Assembly (NCBI GenBank): GCA_964405685.1
Contig: CAYOOP010000001.1
Span: forward strand, 248,001-312,000
Length of the DNA stretch: 64,000 nt
From: CAYOOP01 sp964405685
Lineage (GTDB): Bacteria > Pseudomonadota > Alphaproteobacteria > Rickettsiales > SXRF01
Direction: 5' to 3'
How positions within the stretch are numbered: position 1 is the stretch's first letter; each line of letters opens with the position of its first letter. This document shows, one piece after another, positions 58,947 through 64,000 of this stretch. A program made the translations under genes and the position numbers. Under the pieces are notes generated by a model, which was not told where the DNA came from, ran no database searches, and saw only the letters and a program-made list of their open reading frames with translations.

Positions 58947-60097
58947 ATATGCATTTTGCAAGCTGGCCTATTGCGCAAACAGCGCTGGGGCTTAACGCAA
59001 AGCGGCCGGACGCACACGCTTTTCTCTCGCTCGCAGGAAAAACGGATGATCTAGGAAGCATTCAAACGCTAGCAAATACATTGCGCGCACGATTCTCTGA
59101 CATGGTCGTAGTAGGCGCGGGTGGCTCGGGCATGAGCGGGAAATTGCTCGCCTCGCTCTCACATGAAAGCTCGCATCATGTGCATGTGTTGGATAATCTG
59201 GATATTTTGCCGTTTGATCGGCTGACAAAGAACCTCGACCCTAAACGCACCTGTGTTGCCTTCATCAGTAAATCCGGCACCACACCGGAAGTGATTGTGA
59301 CGGTAGACTTACTGAGCGATTGGCTAAAACGAAGCGGTATCAATCCGACCGATCATTTTTGTGTTATCACCACACCCGATGGCAACGCACTTCACCGCTT
59401 TGCTGAGACCAATCAATTACGCACGCTCGCTTGCGATCCTGATTTGGGTGGACGGTTTTCAGTGCTTTCAAGTGTGGGTTTGCTGCCCGCAGCGTTTGCA
59501 GGTGTGGATATTAAAAAGCTTCGCGAAGGCGCGTCTAATATCGATGTGCAGGCACTTGGGGCTTCTGTTGCAGCACAAAAACAATTGATTGCTGAAGGCA
59601 AAACCAATCAGGTGATGATGGTGTATGATGAGGCGCTGGTGCCGCTGGCGCTGTGGTGGCAACAGGTGTTTTCAGAAAGTTTGGGTAAAGATGGGAAGGG
59701 AGCTGGGGGCGTTGTGGCATTGGGCCCGCGTGATCAGCACAGCCAATTGCAACTCTACATGCAAGGCCCACCAAATTATTATTTCACGTTTCTTTCCTGC
59801 GCGCGCAATCCAGCGACGCATGTTATTTCTAATGATGCCTTGCTGCCGGAATTTCGCGGCAAGCCGCTCGCAGCGGTGATTGATGCGATGCACCGCGGGA
59901 CAATGGATAGCATGATCGCAGCGGGCAAGCCGGTGCGCCACATTCATTTCGATAGCTTGAATGAAACCTCCGTCGCCGCGTTTTTGCAAAGCATGATGGT
60001 AGAAATTGTAGCGCTCGGCGAAGCGCTCGACATCAACCCCTTCGGCCAGCCAGCGGTGGAGGCGAGTAAGCAGTTAACGAAACAGTATCTCACATGA
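58943..60097 (+). CDS. pgi: Glucose-6-phosphate isomerase, short form
   Basis: 384 residues from the ATG at 58943, which overlaps the preceding stop. VVVGAGGSGMSGKLLASL and FISKSGTTPEVIV are the two SIS sugar-phosphate loops, and GGRFSVLSSVGLLPAAFAG is the family block. It is far shorter than the 550-residue enteric form and is like the compact forms in other Alphaproteobacteria. A residual bifunctional phosphomannose isomerase activity is possible. Confidence 0.85.
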   Translation: MNMHFASWPIAQTALGLNAKRPDAHAFLSLAGKTDDLGSIQTLANTLRARFSDMVVVGAGGSGMSGKLLASLSHESSHHVHVLDNLDILPFDRLTKNLDPKRTCVAFISKSGTTPEVIVTVDLLSDWLKRSGINPTDHFCVITTPDGNALHRFAETNQLRTLACDPDLGGRFSVLSSVGLLPAAFAGVDIKKLREGASNIDVQALGASVAAQKQLIAEGKTNQVMMVYDEALVPLALWWQQVFSESLGKDGKGAGGVVALGPRDQHSQLQLYMQGPPNYYFTFLSCARNPATHVISNDALLPEFRGKPLAAVIDAMHRGTMDSMIAAGKPVRHIHFDSLNETSVAAFLQSMMVEIVALGEALDINPFGQPAVEASKQLTKQYLT

Positions 60098-61854
60098 CGA
60101 TCCGTATTCTTCCTAGCAATCTTGTCAATCAAATCGCTGCGGGTGAGGTGATCGAGCGGCCTGCGTCGGTTGTGAAAGAGCTGGTAGAAAATGCAATTGA
60201 CGCCGGAGCAACGCGCGTGGACGTTGCGCTTGAGCAAGGCGGCAAGGCGCTGATTCAGGTGAGCGATAACGGCAAGGGCATGAAGCCCGATGAGTTGGCG
60301 CTCGCCGTCACGCGCCACGCGACATCAAAATTACCACAGGATGATTTGGCGGCGATTTGCGCACTGGGGTTTCGCGGCGAGGCCTTACCGTCCATTGGTT
60401 CGGTAAGCCGTTTAAGCATTGCCAGCCGCACGCAAGATGCCGCGCAAGGGGCGATGATTACGGTGGAAAACGGTGCAATTTCAGCACCTGAGCCCGTAGC
60501 TTTACCGCAAGGCACACGCGTGATCGTGCGCGATTTGTTTTTTGCAACACCGGCACGACTTAAGTTTTTGAAAAGCGATCGTTCGGAGTTGCAGGCAGTA
60601 GAAGATATGATCGAGCGCTTGGCACTGACACGTCCGGATATTTCTTTTTCGTTGATGGACGGCGAACGTGTGCGCCTGAAAGCTGATGGGCGTCAGGGCG
60701 AGCTGCTCGATGCGCTGGCGATACGCACCCAGGCGGTGCTCGGCGATGAATTCATCCGCAACAGCCTGCCCATTCACGCGGTGCGCGAGCAGATTTCGAT
60801 TTATGGTTTTATTAGCTTGCCGACCTACCACCGCGCTACCAGCACCATGCAACATATTGTTGTGAATGGCCGCGCGATTCGCGACCGGCAACTGCTTTCA
60901 GCCATTCGTGCCGGGTATATGGATGTACATCCGCATGGACGGCACGCGGCAGTAAATCTATTTATTGACGTGCCGGTCACCGAAGTGGATGTGAATGTGC
61001 ACCCCGGCAAGGCTGAGGTACGCTTTCGTGATAGTAGCTATGTGCGCTCGTGTTTGATTAGTACGATTCGAAATGCCCTTGCAACCGCAGAAGCCAAAAC
61101 CATTGCAACTACGGTGCACGCATCAGCAACGCAGCGGTTTACACCTGAAATTGAGTACCGCGAACCGGTGACCCTTAGCTTTAGCTTGCGGGATTCTGGT
61201 GCACCCGCGCCGCTACCGCGTTATGCGAGTGTGGGCGCAACAGCCTTGGCTACAGCACCTGTAGCGGAGCCGGATTATCCGCTCGGACATGCGCGAGCGC
61301 AATTGTTTGATACCTACATCATCGCAGAAACCGAAGAAGGCCTCGTGATCGTCGATCAGCATGCGGCCCATGAGCGCTTGGTTTATGAACAGTTGAAGGC
61401 CACTAAAGAAAGTGAGTCTCCAGCAACACAAGCCTTGCTGGTGCCGCTGATCGTTGAGCTTTCGGCGAGGCAGTGCGATGCATTGATACGTAGCGCCCCG
61501 GCACTGGCTAGGTTTGGGCTCATGATTGAGCATTTTGGTGCAAGCGCGATTGCCGTGCGCGAAGTGCCACAATTGCTTGCGAGTGCTGATATGGCACGGC
61601 TCGTAAATGACATTGCTGATGAATTGCTGGAGCATGGTGCGGCCACAGCATTGGAAGAGCGTTTAAATGAGGTGCTCTCCAGCATGGCCTGCCACGGCAG
61701 TGTGCGCGCAGGCCGAAGCCTAAGCATCTCAGAAATGAACGCGCTGCTACGCCACATGGAAACTACACCCAAAAGCAGCCAATGCAACCACGGACGGCCT
61801 ACCTATGTAAAACTAAGCCGCGCGGATATGGAACGGCTGTTCGGGCGGACGTAG
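60094..61854 (+). CDS. mutL: DNA mismatch repair protein MutL
   Basis: 586 residues. GHKL ATPase: IAAGEVIERPASVVKELVENAIDAGA is in residues 12-37, VSDNGKGM, ATSKL, GFRGEALPSI. The linker around 345-410 is variable, and the C-terminal dimerisation domain has LFDTYIIAETEEGLVIVDQHAAHERL and CHGSVRAGRSL. No DQHAX2EX4E endonuclease set is complete, so it is probably the non-nicking or weakly nicking type. Overlaps pgi by 4 bases. Confidence 0.95.
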   Translation: MTIRILPSNLVNQIAAGEVIERPASVVKELVENAIDAGATRVDVALEQGGKALIQVSDNGKGMKPDELALAVTRHATSKLPQDDLAAICALGFRGEALPSIGSVSRLSIASRTQDAAQGAMITVENGAISAPEPVALPQGTRVIVRDLFFATPARLKFLKSDRSELQAVEDMIERLALTRPDISFSLMDGERVRLKADGRQGELLDALAIRTQAVLGDEFIRNSLPIHAVREQISIYGFISLPTYHRATSTMQHIVVNGRAIRDRQLLSAIRAGYMDVHPHGRHAAVNLFIDVPVTEVDVNVHPGKAEVRFRDSSYVRSCLISTIRNALATAEAKTIATTVHASATQRFTPEIEYREPVTLSFSLRDSGAPAPLPRYASVGATALATAPVAEPDYPLGHARAQLFDTYIIAETEEGLVIVDQHAAHERLVYEQLKATKESESPATQALLVPLIVELSARQCDALIRSAPALARFGLMIEHFGASAIAVREVPQLLASADMARLVNDIADELLEHGAATALEERLNEVLSSMACHGSVRAGRSLSISEMNALLRHMETTPKSSQCNHGRPTYVKLSRADMERLFGRT

Positions 61855-61891
61855 AGCTTGCACGGAAGTTCCTCTCACTTTATAAGATCGT

Positions 61892-62839
61892 ATGCTTTAT
61901 CAGTCCTTCATTGCGCTTGCCGCCTTTCTGATTACCTTGCTTGGAACGCGGGTAATTGTCCTTAGACTGCGTGAGAAATCACCCACCCAATTCTTGCCCT
62001 CAGCTCCACGCAGCAGCGGTATTGCGATTATGGTAGCGCTCGCAGCCTATATGATTGCAACCGACGCGAGCTATGCTCTTATTCTCAGTATGGCCGTGCT
62101 CGGCGGCCTTGCTTTTTTGGGAGAGTGGGTGGCGGTACCGCCTGTCGTTCGGCTGCTGACACAATTATTGGTGATCGCCTGTATTGTATATGCCGAACAG
62201 TTCTCGCTGGGCGTTTCCTGGTTGCCGGCGTGGGTAGACACGGTCTTGATTCTACTGGGATGGACCTGGTTTGTTAATCTATATGAAACCATGGACGGCA
62301 TTGACGGCATGGCAACCACCGAGGCTATTTGCGTGACGATTGGCATTTGCTTAGTGCTCGCCATGACTGAAAATGCCAGCGAGCCTCTCTTCATCCACAG
62401 TCTGATTATTGCGGCAGCCGCCAGTGGTTTTTTGTGGTGGAATTGGTACCCAGCGAAAATCCGTTTGGGGGCGGTAGGTAGTACGTCATTTAGCTTGGTG
62501 GTGGGTTATGCGCTTCTGTCGCTGGTCAATCAAGGATACGGTATTTCTGCGTTTATTCTAGCGAGTTATTTTCTGATGGAATCGCTATTTACGAACCTTA
62601 AACCCTTACTCAAAGATTTGGAATACGAACATTACTACCGGCTTGCCGCGCGTGCGGGGACATCGCATGGCGTGATTGTTCGGCATGTGTTTGGGGCCAA
62701 TATCATGTTGATTGCCCTGGCGATATTTGCAGCACTTTACCCTGCCCTTGCTGTTTATACCTTGCTAGCTGCCATTTTAATGGTCGGCATCGTCCTGCTC
62801 TTTTTTGAACGTCTCTACCATCGGCGAAGCGGCGCATGA
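61892..62839 (+). CDS. WecA/MraY-like polyprenyl-phosphate glycosyl-1-phosphate transferase
   Basis: 315 residues, about ten membrane helices. FVNLYETMDGIDGMATTEA is the D-rich active-site loop of the family, and IRLGAVGSTSFSLVVGYAL replaces the usual F-M-G-D-x-G-S-x-x-L, with the aspartate changed to valine or alanine. It would start a glycan on undecaprenyl phosphate. The 3' end overlaps the CapD-like gene by ATGA. Confidence 0.82.
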   Translation: MLYQSFIALAAFLITLLGTRVIVLRLREKSPTQFLPSAPRSSGIAIMVALAAYMIATDASYALILSMAVLGGLAFLGEWVAVPPVVRLLTQLLVIACIVYAEQFSLGVSWLPAWVDTVLILLGWTWFVNLYETMDGIDGMATTEAICVTIGICLVLAMTENASEPLFIHSLIIAAAASGFLWWNWYPAKIRLGAVGSTSFSLVVGYALLSLVNQGYGISAFILASYFLMESLFTNLKPLLKDLEYEHYYRLAARAGTSHGVIVRHVFGANIMLIALAIFAALYPALAVYTLLAAILMVGIVLLFFERLYHRRSGA

Positions 62840-64000
62840 GCACGAAAACCAAATGGTTCCAGCATGGCGCGCTTGCGTTTGTGCATGATTGTATTATGGC
62901 ATTCCTCAGTTTCGGGCTATCGCTTAGCCTGCGCGTAGGAACGGTAGATGCGCTGCACCTGCCCCATGTGATGTATGGCGCGGGGTTGTTTGCGCTCGTA
63001 TGCGCAGCGGTGTTTGCGCATATGCGTTTGTACCGCGGCATTTGGCACTTTGCGTCTGTGGAAGACTTGTTCGCGATTGTTAAAGCCGTGTCGCTCGCTA
63101 TTCTTATTTTCGCGGCCGGTATGTTTTTGGCGCATCGTTTAGAAGGTCTACCGCGCTCGGTGCTGATTATTAATTGGATTGTGCTGATTGTCTTGCTTGG
63201 TGCACCGCGATTTGCATACCGCATGGCAAAAGATCGCACCTTGGTGGCTCCCAAGCGTGATCGCCATATTGTGCCGCTACTCATGGTGGGTATGGATAGC
63301 AACACCGATCTCTTCCTGCGCGATATTATGCGCGACAAATACAGCATGTATGAAGTGATAGCGATCATCGACTTAGAGAGTAATATTCACCGCCGTAGCC
63401 TGCATGGCATACCGGTGTACGGGCGTGTGTCGTCGATTGGTGCCGTCGTCAATAAACTCAAACGCAAAGGCAAACCTCCTCAGCGCCTCGTGCTCACCAG
63501 CATTGCCGATGCGGCGCTACTCGAGCAGTGCATCAAAGTGGCGGATGAACACGGTCTGAGCTTAGGCCAACTGCCGCGCCTCCAGGAGTTGGGAGCGGCG
63601 GCTGATACGACATCCCACGTGTTAAAACCTATTGCGGTTGAAGATTTATTGGGGCGCAGCCAAACCGTGCTTGATACCAGCGCCATGAGCGCCTTTGTTA
63701 AAAACAAAACGGTGCTGATTACCGGCGCGGGCGGTTCAATTGGCGGCGAGCTGTGCCGACAGCTGGCGGGGTTTGCACCCGCCAAGCTGGTGCTGCTCGA
63801 TAATAGCGAATACGCGCTTTATGCAATTGATCAAGTGTTAGCAGACACCGCACCGCATATTCCGCGCGTACCCGTTTTAGGTGATGTAAAAAACCCAAGC
63901 CAGGTGGAGCGAATCTTCCAGGAGTTTGCGCCCGTATTGATCTTTCATGCCGCAGCGGTGAAGCATGTGCCGCTGTCCGAACAAAATCCCCTGCAGGCGA
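62836..64000 (+). CDS. CapD/WbpM-like nucleotide-sugar dehydratase, partial
   Basis: 388 codons seen; the gene continues past the window. Four N-terminal membrane helices, a CoA-binding-like domain (PLLMVGMDSNTDLFLRDI), then the Rossmann domain VLITGAGGSIGGELCRQL near residue 293 with LLDNSEYALYAIDQ and IFHAAAVKHVPLSEQNP. It is an inverting UDP-GlcNAc 4,6-dehydratase family member that prepares sugars such as QuiNAc for the WecA-like enzyme. Confidence 0.92.
   Translation, partial: MSTKTKWFQHGALAFVHDCIMAFLSFGLSLSLRVGTVDALHLPHVMYGAGLFALVCAAVFAHMRLYRGIWHFASVEDLFAIVKAVSLAILIFAAGMFLAHRLEGLPRSVLIINWIVLIVLLGAPRFAYRMAKDRTLVAPKRDRHIVPLLMVGMDSNTDLFLRDIMRDKYSMYEVIAIIDLESNIHRRSLHGIPVYGRVSSIGAVVNKLKRKGKPPQRLVLTSIADAALLEQCIKVADEHGLSLGQLPRLQELGAAADTTSHVLKPIAVEDLLGRSQTVLDTSAMSAFVKNKTVLITGAGGSIGGELCRQLAGFAPAKLVLLDNSEYALYAIDQVLADTAPHIPRVPVLGDVKNPSQVERIFQEFAPVLIFHAAAVKHVPLSEQNPLQA

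Overview
This is a chromosomal stretch of an alphaproteobacterium of moderate G+C. The gene content points there: an ATP synthase zeta-type inhibitor (DUF1476), the rpsF-rpsR-DUF2232-rplI operon, a DUF3035 lipoprotein, argH-lptM-lysA, COQ7-type ubiquinone hydroxylase, a ctaB (haem O synthase) cluster and flagellar genes. I cannot place it to order; a free-living or predatory Rhodospirillales/Micavibrionales-like bacterium would fit. No rRNA, CRISPR array or complete insertion sequence was seen.

Layout. 1-9.6 kb: dusB (cut by the window edge), hemC and tsaD divergent across an inverted heptamer array, metZ, a vapBC toxin-antitoxin pair sharing a symmetric promoter with queE-queC-(modified-base-reader-like membrane protein), the small ribosomal operon, and glmM. 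9.6-20.8 kb: coq7-dsbB, envelope proteins, purC, zeta inhibitor, ampD, a ModA-like binding protein, hpt, a zinc-ribbon protein, ftsE without ftsX, argH-lptM-lysA. 20.9-24.2 kb: a flagellar block (fliP, fliO, an FlhB-tail protein, csrA; divergent flgB-flgC-fliE). 24.5-29.8 kb: trmL-hemF and a yejBEF peptide importer. 29.8-32.7 kb: tRNA-Ser followed by a decayed mobile-element gene, an AlkB homologue, a DUF4143 ATPase and a 24-codon ORF. 32.7-39.5 kb: der-bamB-yfgM, RDD protein, trxB, serB, ctaB cluster, tRNA-Gly. 39.7-43.5 kb: an orphan gene, rlmB, and a 2.19 kb element inserted at tRNA-Tyr and flanked by a 32 bp direct repeat. 43.5-51.7 kb: surface-glycan genes (formyltransferase, DegT aminotransferase, GMC-type oxidoreductase, GT2, two large membrane proteins). 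51.7-64 kb: rlmN, a winged-helix regulator, secF, ribF, lspA, DUF3035 lipoprotein, two M16 proteases, pgi, mutL and the start of a second glycan cluster (WecA-like and CapD-like).

The most unusual feature is the repeat biology. Two-hairpin elements sit in frame inside essential-type genes (two in hemF, one in rlmN, a related composite in queE). Their stems differ but are internally complementary, while the tetraloops, the linker and the reading frame are conserved. A second family of paired hairpins lies between genes and supplies the C-terminus of AmpD. Heptamer tandem arrays in inverted orientation surround or overlap the starts of hemC, tsaD and ampD. The second main novelty is the tRNA-Tyr element, which carries a single 666-residue multi-helix DNA-binding-like protein and no recognisable integrase.
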